Shown: one piece after another, positions 1 to 11,062 of the stretch
How positions within the stretch are numbered: position 1 is the stretch's first letter
Layout: each line of letters starts with the position of its first letter
Assembly (NCBI GenBank): GCA_036345935.2
Contig: JADWOT020000002.1
Coordinates: forward strand, 17,793,254 to 17,857,253
Length of the DNA stretch: 64,000 bases
Direction: 5' to 3'
From: Taenia hydatigena
Lineage: Eukaryota; Platyhelminthes; Cestoda; Cyclophyllidea; Taeniidae
Position numbers and translations under genes: made by a program
The notes under the pieces: model-generated
Database searches by the model: none
Seen by the model: only the letters and a program-made list of their open reading frames with translations
What the model was told of the DNA's origin: nothing

Positions 1-806
1 ACATCGGGACAGGGAGTAAACCCAAGTGGTAGTCAAAAGTGGGAGCATGAAACGGTTGTAGCTGAGATGAGTGCCTTAACTGTTGCTTAATGTGTATCAT
101 GTCTATAGCTTGAAGCGCATTGTCATGGAGGTGTGAATAGATCCGAAGCGAGAAGAGAGTTAAAACTTTTGATGAGTTCTTGTTGAGCTGTCGCTTTGGC
201 TCATGGAACAGACAAATAAGGTATATCTATGCAGCTGATGATAGGATTCGTTTTGATTAAACCTCTCATCACAGTGTCGCATTCTACCTGTTTCAAAAGT
301 ATTTTGCAGCTCATCATTTCGTTTACACAATGTTTTCTTCTGCGGTAGGTAAGCCCAATCGTTTTCGCAACAAGTAGCAAATCTATGGCACAACGACCAC
401 CAGAGGAATGGTTTGCTGTCACATGAAGCAGTTGCCTATGTTTAGTGAGATGCAACAGCACTGATGTCATTGTTGGAATAAGTTGACGTAGCGCAGACTG
501 TGATGTTGAATTAATTCTTGCCTCATAGTTATACGAGGAAGAAGTGTGCAGACGTCGTGCGCACGTGACTTTGAAACTGGACAATACGGAGAGAACCGAT
601 GTGCTAGCCTCAAGGTGTGACTTTTTGGATCGTTGTCATGCAAATCGCCTATGCTAGCACCTTTTAGTAATGGTGAGTTACAGTAGCCTTCAATTGTTTG
701 CCGCATATCTCATTTGTCATTTCCCGCATTGAACTCGTCTACTTGTTTGTCTCGCACCAAATTTTGCTCGTGCCATTTCCATTTCCAGTCATAATAGTGC
801 ATTTTC
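1..806. other. No supported gene; upstream flank of FBXO4-like gene
   Basis: Several overlapping open frames occur on the minus strand (for example 201-584), but none begins in a clear start context or shows a recognisable domain. The last 20 bases before position 820 are pyrimidine-rich and end in CAG, so an exon border at 819/820 is possible and an upstream exon of the FBXO4-like gene could lie here unseen. Confidence 0.3.
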
Positions 807-809
807 TTG

Positions 810-1757
810 ATGCTTCAGGCAGAAGATAGTTCACAGCGTAAAATCACCCATCTTCGATCTGAATTGGCATTGCGAGTTTGTGGATTTCTTGATGTGCCGG
901 ATTTGGTGAATGTATGCGAGAGCATTCCAAGTTGGCGGTGGATCCTCTCAACATGTCCATTCCCCACCCTCATATATGATCACATTAACCGGTGGAGTTG
1001 GTTAGACAAACGTCTTTGCCAGCTACTCCTCCCACAGTCCTCACCTACCTCTTTTCAAAACGCTACTGAAGCCATTCGATATTAGAAGGAGCAAAGTGAC
1101 TCTTATGAGCGTTTCATTTCGGCGCCTGCTCGTGGCAAAGCCCCGAGAACTGCACACTTTAGCATTATGCCAGATCATAATGTAAGAGCGATGCCGGAGG
1201 AGGAATTCGCACTGCGGATGGAAGCATCCAACATCCCGCTATTCGGTTACCTTTCGATGATCAAGTACCGATCTCACACGCGCATTGTTGGTATGCATGG
1301 CTGCACTTTTTCTGTTCATTCGGCTGAAAGAGGTAAGAGTTTTGTTTTTAGAGAGGCAGCATTTGCAGGAGACCGAGATGGACATAACTGCTGTGACTGC
1401 ATAATCTATTTGGCGGATGCTTCGCGCCTTCTGAGGGATGATTTTGCATCCACCATGGAATCGCATGCACCTCATCAAACATTGTCGATTGCGGTGATTA
1501 TAAATGCGGAGGAAGATGAGTCAAGTGAGGTGGATAGTCTGGCGCGATTCATTCAGAGCCTTGGTGGCTTGGACGGCTCTCCGCTGGCTACTGTGCAGAC
1601 GAATTGGCGATTGTGGTGCATTAGGCGCCATGGAGGGAACTTTACCAACTGGTCAGATTTGTTGGAATGGAGCTTTTACGACGTGATGTGCAAAAGACTT
1701 GAGAGTGGCAGGCGAGAGACAAATCGTGTGATTGTATTCTTTGTGTATTTAACGTAG
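810..1757 (+). pseudogene. FBXO4-like: FBXO4-like F-box protein, one in-frame TAG
   Basis: F-box protein 4 is the substrate receptor of an SCF ubiquitin ligase; in vertebrates its C-terminal atypical GTPase-like domain binds targets such as TRF1. Read from the ATG at 810, an F-box lies at about residues 15-55 (LRSELALRVCGFLDVPDLV is its core). The C-terminal half carries the GTPase-like core, with a hydrophobic strand around CDCIIYLADASRLL, a second strand at SIAVIINAEED, and a final helix starting NWSDLLEW, in the order seen in FBXO4. The frame is continuous from 810 to the TAG at 1755-1757 (316 codons) except for a TAG at 1083-1085, between the F-box and the rest. Family members are near 390 residues, so this copy is short at the N-terminus. 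It could be a decayed gene, a processed copy or a gene with a sequence error; a CAG at 817-819 may instead be a splice acceptor. A diverged copy lies at 10367-11062 in the opposite orientation. Confidence 0.6.
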
Positions 1758-4300
1758 ATGATATCTATTTTTATTTTCATTGCTTATTTTGTTGGGTAAC
1801 TGAGGTGAGAATGGTGTGAGTGAGGCATGGAATGACTTGTTTGGAATGCGTTGTAGTCGTTGAGTTGCTACGCTGCTTTTTTGGGTGGTTGGATAAGTAA
1901 AGGCAGATCTTTGTAGTACTGCGCTGAATGCTTTGGTGACAGAGAGTGCATCGGGTCAGTAAATGAATGAAGAGATGAATCAGTTAAGCTGGAATAACTT
2001 GAAGCAAGACATTTGTGTGAGCCCTCTAAAGTGCTCTTATTTTTTGCCACTTCGGAGCCCGAGACTGTAGAAAGAGAATGAGACTTAGGAAGATGACAAC
2101 CACAAGCAGGCCATTGTTCCATCGAAAGTGAAATCATTGTGCTGTTTAGTTGGAATTGCTGAGGGGGAGTCGCGAAATTGCCGATTGCAGACTGGCCTTG
2201 TCGTCGATTTGCATTGGTGCCTTCCACAAGTTATGGGAAGAGAAAGGACCTCAGCACCATTTGCCACGTTTTCTTCCTACAATGTCGAGCTAAGGAACTG
2301 TATTTTAAAGTGTGGAATCATAAAAGGTCACATGGAAAAGAGCATCACAGGAAGGAGGTGTATTTCTTTTTGACGAATTTTTGACCTCCTCCATGCCTTA
2401 GTTGCTAAGCCTCACAGGAAACCACTTGGGTAAACACTGCAGGGATGAGGAGAATATGCCACGATCCCAAGTGAGGTTCAACTACTTGGAAGCCATCGCT
2501 GTTTGGCACGCTAAAGAAAGAGAGGAAAGAAGTAAGGCGGAGGCAGTCCAGTGAACCCAGCAACAAATACTTCGTGCTAACATCTGCCAGCATTGTTGGA
2601 GGTGGTGGTCGTAAAAGGTCTCATTAGTGCTCCTCTCATTGATTCTAATTTCACCTGCCTAAATGCACCAGTGCAGACACCTACACTGCATCAGTTTGAG
2701 CTATGCAGTCCACTTTTAATTTGACAATGAAGCCTGCATCTACCCTTCACAGGCATCCAATTGATGGACACCGAGAGGAACGAAGCGGTATTTACAACGT
2801 CAGAAATAGCACTTCTGACTGTGCTAACATCACTTTTCGAATCGTGGAGTCGGTTCTCCATCCCATGTGGTGGAATGTGGTTGTCTCATGCTCTGCATGA
2901 ATATTATCGAAGTAATACAAAGTAAATTGTTTGTAGTACGCCATCTATCAGGAAGGCAGCTTTTTGTTGAATGTGCATGTGCCTGATCAGAGTTTGACAA
3001 GGCTCATTCTTACTGCTTACACAAAATAATTGCAAAATAATGGGGGGCGATTGGCGCTAATTTCGCAGCATTTTTTATCTACCCTTGTGAGAAGTGGAGC
3101 ATACAATAATGTAAGCGCGCATTACAAAATTATCCACAAAATTGTGAAATTGTTATAGCATTCCATAAGCTGCTGCTCCAAGTCTAACATGCAGCATTTA
3201 GATTAGGATCCGTGGAAGGCATTGCAATGCTTTAGAAACTAAATTAAATCCACCTTTGAGTACGCACATCGCTTAGTCTCCACGGCTTAGTCTTCAGGTC
3301 ACGCAAGTAGCCTCTTTGTCCGCCTGAACGCTGGTGACGCATTCGCCGCAATGCAACCATGTGGCCTCGCTACTACCATGGGAATACCTTGTGGTGCTGG
3401 TTGCAAGCCAACCTTAGCCTAAAGGACGGCTAGTGAAAGTCCTAATGTTGGAGGCCAAATTTTAGCCAGAGATCAGAGAGACATCTGTCGCTGATGTGTA
3501 AATCTGTTGAGACCACAGGCAGAAGGTTGATAGTGACGTCTCTTTTTTAATCAATGACCACATTTCCGCATTTGGCAGAATTGCTATTCACGAAAGGAAA
3601 ACGGTGTAACGCTGATGTGTACGGTGCGTCCATCAGCAAAGACGTCAACCAAGTGATTGCTTGACATCTCCTCATCGTATCTACACAGCATAGCTAAGCA
3701 ATATGGCTGGACAGCACAGAAGTCGGAGCGAGCTGGTTAGGGTGAAAAGACGCAAAACGTTACCTACAAGAGACAATTTGGACCCCACCTTTATTCACGT
3801 GACCCTACTTTTAGGCCAGTGTGCCCTCCGATCATGCCACAAAGTGGAATCAGGGAGGATTTAATGAAATCGGGTTGTCGAAAGAAGCCTGACTATTAGT
3901 TGCGGAAAGTGCTGCATTTTGTGCTGGATTAGAGAGCATTAATGGTCCTCGAAAGCGAAGTCAATGCATGACGCCGTCACTTGGGACAGCGTCACATTCG
4001 CAAGGGGAAAGTGGATTGGTAGTGCTTACGTCTGAGGCACAAATGCATATTCGTGTTGACGCTGCTTCACCCAGGACAATTAATCGGTATGCTTGAGACT
4101 ACCGACTGTGCTGATTGTGGCGGGTGAAGAGGAGTTCATGTGTTGGTATGATATGAAAGCGCCCTCATAATCCGTGCACCATCCAGGCTTGCAGCGGTGT
4201 GAATGTTAGTAATGACTCAGTCTCGGCTGACCTCACTGTGCTACGTGTTCGCACACAAAACTAAAGGCTCACCACGCGTGCGGTGTCCTGAACGTGGAGT
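1758..4300. other. Gene-poor stretch, only weak open frames
   Basis: No recognisable domain. A minus-strand frame at 1868-2227 is Ser-rich and 119 codons long but starts at a GTG and has no convincing acceptor. Shorter frames at 2405-2593 (minus) and 2703-2900 (plus) have no support. From 2900 to 4300 nothing coding was seen. Confidence 0.3.
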
Positions 4301-4519
4301 TTATGGGGGCCAAAGCCACCCGCCTGCTGCAGATCTCTGCAGACCCCCACGGACAGGTAGACTATCATTGTGATTATTTTTATCTAATTCATTAAACCTC
4401 GAATCATAGGGAATCGCAGAAGAGGAGGATGATTTGTCAGGCGTACGGTCCACCGTATCATCAGCAGCAGTGACACCGCTGATCATAATGAGGGAAGTTA
4501 ACGTCAAGCAAAAAACCAT
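4301..4519 (-). CDS. Possible small secreted protein or peptide precursor
   Basis: A complete 72-codon frame, ATG to TAA. The first 18 residues (MVFCLTLTSLIMISGVTA) have the shape of a signal peptide with a plausible cleavage after Ala-Ala. The rest is hydrophilic: an Asp/Ser-rich segment with a run of five serines, then a short C-terminal part with isolated Arg residues and a WLWPP end. The start context is good (TTTGGATGG), and a pyrimidine-rich tract ending in TTAG lies about 15 bases upstream, usable as a cis- or trans-splice acceptor. No family was recognised. A short secreted protein or peptide precursor would fit, but a chance frame is possible at this length. Confidence 0.35.
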   Translation of the reverse strand: MVFCLTLTSLIMISGVTAADDTVDRTPDKSSSSSAIPYDSRFNELDKNNHNDSLPVRGGLQRSAAGGWLWPP

Positions 4520-6909
4520 CCAAATCTAACTAACCTAAAAGAATGGCATATTCGCACAAAATAAACGGTGAACACATGTCTCTTCAAAAAGAACATGGAC
4601 ATTCAAAACCTAAGTGCCAACAGTAAGCACAAGAATCTGCCTATCGATGAATGCTATACCTATAATAAAATATTACAGAGGGGTGTGCCCAAAATTTGGT
4701 TACCCTCATCATCTAAATAACCATGCTTGACACGCGAAAATGATTGAAACTACTAGCGTGGCCTAGAGACCAGCCCATCGACGAAGGTGGAAACACCATC
4801 CAAGTGACCGCAGACGAGGCTTAGGGCTGGACAGGCAACAAACGCAAAATCACTTGTGCTGAGTACTTTTATTGCCATGTTAAATTGCAGCTACATTGCA
4901 TTTAGGTTAAGTATAAGTAACTAGCCGAGTCCTTCATTGTCCACAGCTGAGTGTGTGCCAGATACCACACGCATTATTAGCATAGGCTACATTTGCAGGG
5001 ATTTCCTCATTCGTCTCCCCGCCTCCGCGTCCATGTCTAATACGAGAAGGTTGAATGTTCTGAGAAACATTTATTGTCTTATACAAAAAGATGGACCGAT
5101 GGCGAGGTAAAGGTTGCGCAATGGCCATTGTCGACGCCGGGAGATTCACGTTGTGTTCCTGCCTCTCGTCCAAAAGTTGAGGTCAAAGAAAAATGAATGC
5201 CAAATTATTGCGGTATTTTCCATTGCTGCTGTAGTACTTTGTTTGTTAGAACTGCTGGTTTCTGTCAAGGTCGCAGAGGTGGCCGTATTGCCCTAGCTGC
5301 GTGGGCTGGCCTGCGGACCATGCCAGCAGCCTTTTTCCCTCTGTCTGGTGAATATATGTATTCTATCCTTGCATTCCGCCTTCTTTTGCCCTCAAGGGAG
5401 CCTCGAGACGCCACAGTTGCGACCTTGTATAAAATATATTAATTAAAATTTGCCTAAAAATCTAATAGTGAGAGAATCTAGGAATGCACGTATTCTTAAC
5501 TGGCCTGTGCAATTAGGATCATGAAACTCATAACGCCGTATTTAAAGTCACGTACAAGTGCCATACCTAAATTTGTTTGCAAAAATTTCTGTATAGTATT
5601 TTTCCTATGGTAACTATTTTGCTTTGTTCATATCCAATACCCTTTTCGTGTGTATAGCGGCATATATGAATTGTCGGGCTTCGGTGTGGTCGTTGCTACG
5701 CCTGGTTTCAAATTTGCGCTAAAGAGTTCGGGTATGTGTGCTTCCATTTTGGAAATTTTTGACTTATTTTATGCATGCACATAAGTAAACCCGCAGTGGT
5801 GACTTGGTAGCGCAAGTGGCGACTTTTAAGGCTTGCTGAATTAGTGGCTTGTGTAACGCTTATGGTGAAATGATCGAATTCCACCGAAGTATTTAATTAA
5901 ATGCTGACGTGGGTCGCTTTTATTTGCTTTGAGCGCATTTTGTACCGCGATGGTGTCTGCTGGCTTCCTCAAATTACGACGAAATGTGGGCGATCGGATT
6001 TCCCTATTATTGGTTACCAGTGATCTATTTGTGGCGATAAATTGCATATCGAACCTGCGGGTTCGCTGCTTGAGGGCAGTCGAGAAATCCTGGAGGAGTC
6101 AGCGGTAGCGTTGATGATCTGGTGATAATTATTGGGGGAAACCACAAAATTGAGCTGAGGAAACTGTATGCAGACAGTTTAGCGATTGTATAAGGTTAAC
6201 CTCGACCAAAATTTCAGTCCTTAGCGCATTACTGGGCTGCCAACTGTGCGTTTCGGTCACTCTAGTGGTTGATTGTGCGAGTCCATCTATGAGATGCGTT
6301 GAAAGACTTCGCACTCTTTCATCACGAGTCTTGCTGCCCAATTAAGTAAAGTGTAATTAATATGGACACTCCCTTCATGACGCGGAGAACCGCAGTCCCA
6401 TGGGGTCGAGTATGTGCGTGAAGGCAAATGCTCAGAAGGTGTCACAAACTTGATCCATATCTCGTCCCTTTTCTCGGCTTTAAGTGTAGCGGAGGTCGTG
6501 GTGATTGTGTCGCCTGGTGGGGGGTGCGGTACTTGTCAGCTCCCTACATACCAACGTTATATGTATTTGATGTGCTGATTGTTGCAAATGGGCCCAATGC
6601 TCCTTATAAAAAGTATTATTTCTTTTTATAATTGACTGATTTAAATAGCTATAAGCATAGAAGGTTTGATAGGATAGTGAAATACATGTAGGAGTTTTCT
6701 TGGTGGATGATTGCATTTATTTCGTGCAAAAAAGTTTTTGATGGCTATATACAATGGAACATCTGAGCTGCGATGTACCTATAGAATAAAAAAAAAATAA
6801 GAGAAATCATGTCTTTCCTGAAGAGGACATAGAGATTCCGACTGTTTAAGCGCCATTTCAAGTGGATATTGCTTCCGATGAGCATGAGCGAACTGACGAA
6901 AACATAGAA
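4520..6909. other. No gene recognised; holds a dispersed-repeat copy
   Basis: One stretch on the minus strand (about 6335 down to 6200) follows a usable acceptor (TTGGGCAG) and stays open for 67 codons, but no family is visible. The segment at 5215-5415 resembles 20914-21045 and is listed separately. The rest is AT-rich with nothing supported. Confidence 0.25.
5215..5415 (+). repeat. Dispersed repeat, copy 1
   Basis: Shares three blocks in the same order with 20914-21045: TACTTTGTTTGTT, then GTGGGCTGGCC followed by a CCATGC..A.CAG block, then a CTTTTGC..T.GA.G.AGCCTC block. Spacing between blocks differs by about 30 bases at each gap. It is GC-richer than its surroundings. Probably two members of an interspersed non-autonomous element; no terminal repeats or target-site duplication could be fixed by eye. 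Confidence 0.4.
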
Positions 6910-8660
6910 CCCAGACTGCCAATTTCGCTTTAATTGAATGCAATTTAATTCTATTCATTTCCACGCCAATGCGAATTAATTCCCTAATAAATGCAAGTTA
7001 ATTGTAATCATTTCCGTGACAATGAGAAATTCGCCTTCAATGAATACAATTTTGTAGCATTGACTCACTCGTGATTGCGAATTTCACTCTGAATGAATGA
7101 AATTTTGCAGCATTTATCCTCTCGTGATTACAAATTTCATTCTCACTGGATGGAATTTCGTAGTATTAATCCCCTCGTGATTGCGAATTTCGTCCTCAAT
7201 AAATAGAATTTTGTAGTATTGATCCCCTCGTGCTTGCGAATTTGGTCCCCACTGGATGGAATTCGGTAGTATTGATCCCCTCGTGATTGCGAATTCGATC
7301 CTCACGGGATGTAATTTTATAGTATTGATCCCCTCGTGATTGCGAATTTGGTCCCCACTGGATGGAATTCGGTAGTATTTATCCCTCGTGATTACGGATT
7401 CGGTCCTCACGGGTTGAAATTTTGCAGTATTGATCTTCACGTAATTGCGAATTTGGTCCTCACTGGTTGGAATTTTGCAGTGTTAATACCATCGTGATTG
7501 CAAATTTCGTCCTCACTGAATGGAATTCGGTAGTATTGATCCCCTCGTGGTTGTAAATTCCGTCCTTCATGAATGAAATTTAGTAGCACTGATCCCCTCG
7601 TGGTTGTGAATTTCGCCCTGAATGAGTGAAATTTAGTACTAGTGATCCTCTAGTGGTTTTGTATTTCGCCCTCGATGCGTGAAATTTAGTAGCACTGATC
7701 CCCTCGTGGTTGTGAATTTCGCCCTGAATTAGTGAAATTTAGTAGCACTGATCCCCTCGTGGTTGTGAATTTCGCCCTGAATTAGTGAAATTTAGTAGCA
7801 CTGATCCCCTCGTGGTTGTGAATTTCGCCCTGAATTAGTGAAATTTAGTAGCACTGATCCCCTCGTGGTTGTGAATTTCGCCCTGAATGAGTGAAATTTA
7901 GTAGTATTTACTATCTTGTGGTTGTGAATTCCGCCCTAAATGAATGAAATTTCATAGTATTAACTCTCTCGTGTTTGTAAATTTCTCCCTTCATGAGTGA
8001 AATTTAGTAGTATTGATCCCCTCGTATTTGAGAATTTCTCCTTGAATGAATGAAATATAGTAGTATAAATCCCCTCGTGGTTGTGAATTTTGCTATGATT
8101 AAATGAAATTTCGAGGTTTTGATCCCCTCCTGTTTGTGAATTCAGTCCTTCATGAATGAAATTTAGTAGTATTGATCCCCTCGTGTTTGTGAATATCGTC
8201 CTGAATGAGTGAAATTTGGTAGTATTTATTATCTCGTGGTTGTGAATTTCGCCCTGAATGAATGAAATTTCATAGTATTAACCCCCACGTGGTTGTAAAT
8301 TCCGTCCTTCATGAATGAAATTTAGTAGCACTGATCCCCTCGTGGTTGTGACTTTCGCCCTGAATGAATGAAATTTAGTACTATTGATCCCCTAGTGGTT
8401 TTGTATTTCGCCCTCGATGTGTGAAATTTAGTAGCACTGATCCCCTCGTGGTTGTGAATTTCGCCCTGAATTAGTGAAATTTAGTAGCACTGATCCCCTC
8501 GTGGTTGTGAATTTTGCCTTGAATGATTGAAATTTTGTAGTATTGATTCCCATGTGATTGTGAATTTCGCCCTGAATGAATGAAATTTAGTAGTATTCCT
8601 CCCCTCCTGATTGTGAATTTCGCCCTCAATGAATGAAAGTTTTTACTATTATTACCCTTC
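6910..8660. repeat. 53-bp minisatellite, about 32 units
   Basis: A tandem array with a strict 53-bp period; for example the GTAGCA of successive units falls at 53-base steps across 7742, 7795 and 7848. The best-kept part of each unit is GATCCCCTCGTG, followed by TTGTGAATTTCGCCCTGAAT and GAAATTTAGTAG. Units at the left end (6910-7100) are degenerate. Units from about 7688 to 7900 are nearly identical, marking recent spread. Each good unit carries AATTTC and GAAATT as 6-base inverted arms 13 bases apart. Because 53 is not a multiple of 3, any open frame through the array passes through all three phases, so it is not coding. Longer-range copies within the array are described in the findings. Confidence 0.95.
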
Positions 8661-10366
8661 GTTATTTATGATTACTGTAATTTTGGGTATATGTGACTTG
8701 TTGCAATTTTGGTTCATTTCCAAATGAAAGGTGTTGTCATTTGTTTGTTCACAAGCCTTTTGATTATTTCTTTGCTCGTGTTTGGGGTGCGTAGTTAAAT
8801 AATGACACCTTTTTTACAACAAATACAATAGTGCTATTTTATTTGACCAGCCAATAAAGACTTCATGCATTGTGGCACTTTTCTTGTGCTTCATTTTCAT
8901 GGCTACTCGCATATGATTATCCATTGAGAGCTTTGTGTCCAGCAAAATGCAAATCTATACATCTATTTATTTTTAGTTTGAAATCAGCCTACAAATGCAA
9001 GGAAGACTGACAATCTTACTGGCCGTCGAGTTGCATTAAGACTCTGTTTTTGCTAAATCAACGCATGCATCTTTATTTAGCAGAGCGACAGGAGTGTGGC
9101 GATTGTTATATCAACTTGCTTGCACTTTTAAATCGTTGATCGTCTTAAACTGCTGTCGAGATGATAGATGAATCGAGTGTTTTCCCTGCAAGAGCGTTCG
9201 AATGTGAGCAAGCGGCTCCGTGGAAGAGGAACGAGGCGTAAGAATGCATAAAGTGTGGGTGAACACAAGCTCCGTCTCCAAGAACATCAAATACAGAGTT
9301 CTCGAAGAGCTATTCCTTCTCTCACTTCTTCTTTTTGCTGCTATTTTTCCATATTTGAGTAAATATTGCTGCAGCACTTCATTAAAAGGCTTGCAAAGTT
9401 GCCGTCCTCCTGAATCTCGTTGTTTCTGTGGCCCTAGCCTTCAAAACTATGATAAAAGCATTTTAATGCATTTTTCTATGGGGTTTGCTTTATGGGTTCC
9501 GCGGGATCAGATCCTTCTCTAGAAGAAATCATTTACCCACCTGGTAGCGACACGATGCGACAGGACCTCTCAAAACATCCTCTAACCCAGCTACTTAGCT
9601 GGGTAGCGAATGCATGAATTGCAACTAATCACTGTTCATAATATTAAAATTTGTCTCTACAAAGATGCATCAATGATTTAATACAAAGATTAAGGTTACG
9701 CACTAGTGGGAGAAGATACATGATGGATCATGCATAAGTGGAGAACAAAGGAAGGCGCTAGAAGGGATGAGGAAGCCATGTAATCCTTGTTTATTGAAAT
9801 GAACTTGTAGGCAGGAAGCGTTTAGCAGATGTGAGTCTCACAAACCAAGAGGTACCAGCGATTCCCGAGACCTACGAATGTTTTAAACGCGTATACCACA
9901 ACCTCTGTTCCCTGCTCCATATGTTACTTGCGAAAATACCCTCACCCAGTTAATCCACTTCTTCAGAGAGAATGAAGGTCCAAGACGAATATGCGGACAT
10001 CAAGGGTTTCAGTTAGAATACCATCTGTGAAGCAGTTCAAGTGCAACAAATTGCCTGCCTAGTGTAGACGAGAAAGTAGGCACTTCGCCTAAGGGAAAAT
10101 AAACGAGCCCATGCCCTCTCCGATCCGCAAGCGAAAGTGTAGTGGCTCTACCTTTTACCTCCCACTCTGCAAGGATAATAAACTCAATTCGACGTTCACA
10201 ATATTTCTCAAACGGACAGTTGTATTGTCCCCTTAAGCCATTCTTAACTAACCAACCCAACTAGTTAGTCAAATAAGAGAAAAGTAGATAAACTACAACA
10301 CTTTCGTTAATCAGTGAAATAGAACGGTACTGCGCCTCGTCCCCCGCCGGCAACGAAGTCGCCAAC
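8661..10366. other. No gene recognised
   Basis: AT-rich. An open plus-strand frame around 9220-9522 has a hydrophobic stretch but begins at a GTG and has no clear splice borders. A minus-strand frame at 10009-10260 is equally unsupported. No repeats were noticed. Confidence 0.25.
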
Positions 10367-11062
10367 CTAGTCACTGTCAATTCCTTTAGAGATCAATTCA
10401 CCAAGACCCTGTTTCAAGAACTTGGACCAGTTTCCAAATTGCCCACTTACCTTGAATCCCCCAGCACTTATCATGACTGCGATCGCCGACATTTGATGGG
10501 GTGCGAGAGACTCTAAGATGGTTGTAAAAACATTCTTGAAGAGCCTCGAAGAATACGCAAGATGGATTACGCAGTCACAGCAGTCGTGGTTATCCGATTC
10601 GCTTTTAAATGTGATGTTTTTGAGGAAATAACTCATGCCCCTTTCAAGAGAACAGCATGGGAGAAGGATGTGAATCCGCACTCTGCGAAGATCGATTCGT
10701 GCCGCCCTTTCTAAAAAGACTCCTCGATTGGTGAGATGCCTTGTCTTTTTTGTACATCCAAAAGTGTCGTCATTCCAAATTGAGGCTAAGGAAAACAACT
10801 GACCATCCAGTGGCATGGTAGTGGACCCCTGTGAACGACCGTTGGTATCACGATTGGATGGATTGTTGAATTCCATCACGTGCGATGTCTGCACGAAGAC
10901 CACTTCACAGCAGTACATTGGCTTCAAAACCACGCAGGATTCTAGTGTCGCTTCAAGAGCCAGCAGCTGCACTGTAAATGAAACCAATTTTTGGAAGAGC
11001 CTGCAAGAATACACGATCTTCAGTGTACATTTTCTCTCCTTAGAGCACACTTGTGTCTTCAT
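10367..11062 (-). pseudogene. FBXO4-like: Second, shortened FBXO4-like copy
   Basis: A 231-codon open frame. Its C-terminal half matches the FBXO4-like copy at 810-1757: HDCCDCVIHLAYSSRLF against HNCCDCIIYLADASRLL, APHQMSAIAVMIS against APHQTLSIAVIIN, and FGNWSKFL against FTNWSDLL. About 45 residues present in the first copy between the second and third of these blocks are missing here; at that place the DNA reads AAGGTAAGTGG, which looks like a splice donor, so an intron rather than a deletion is possible. The F-box half was not found upstream (11063-11400). The N-terminal 90 residues show no similarity to the first copy. It lies in opposite orientation to the first copy, 8.6 kb away. A decayed paralogue is the likeliest reading. 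Confidence 0.5.

Noticed and set aside
1334..1353. GTAAGAG...TTTTTAG as a 19-base intron in the FBXO4-like gene
   Set aside because: Too short for a spliceosomal intron, and the same residues are coding in the second copy.
7114..7440. 108-codon minus-strand frame in the minisatellite
   Set aside because: The unit length is not a multiple of three, so the frame just walks through the three phases of the repeat.
6910..8660. Regular repeat array considered as CRISPR
   Set aside because: Units are directly adjacent with no unique spacers, the period is 53 bp with drift between units, and the genome is eukaryotic.
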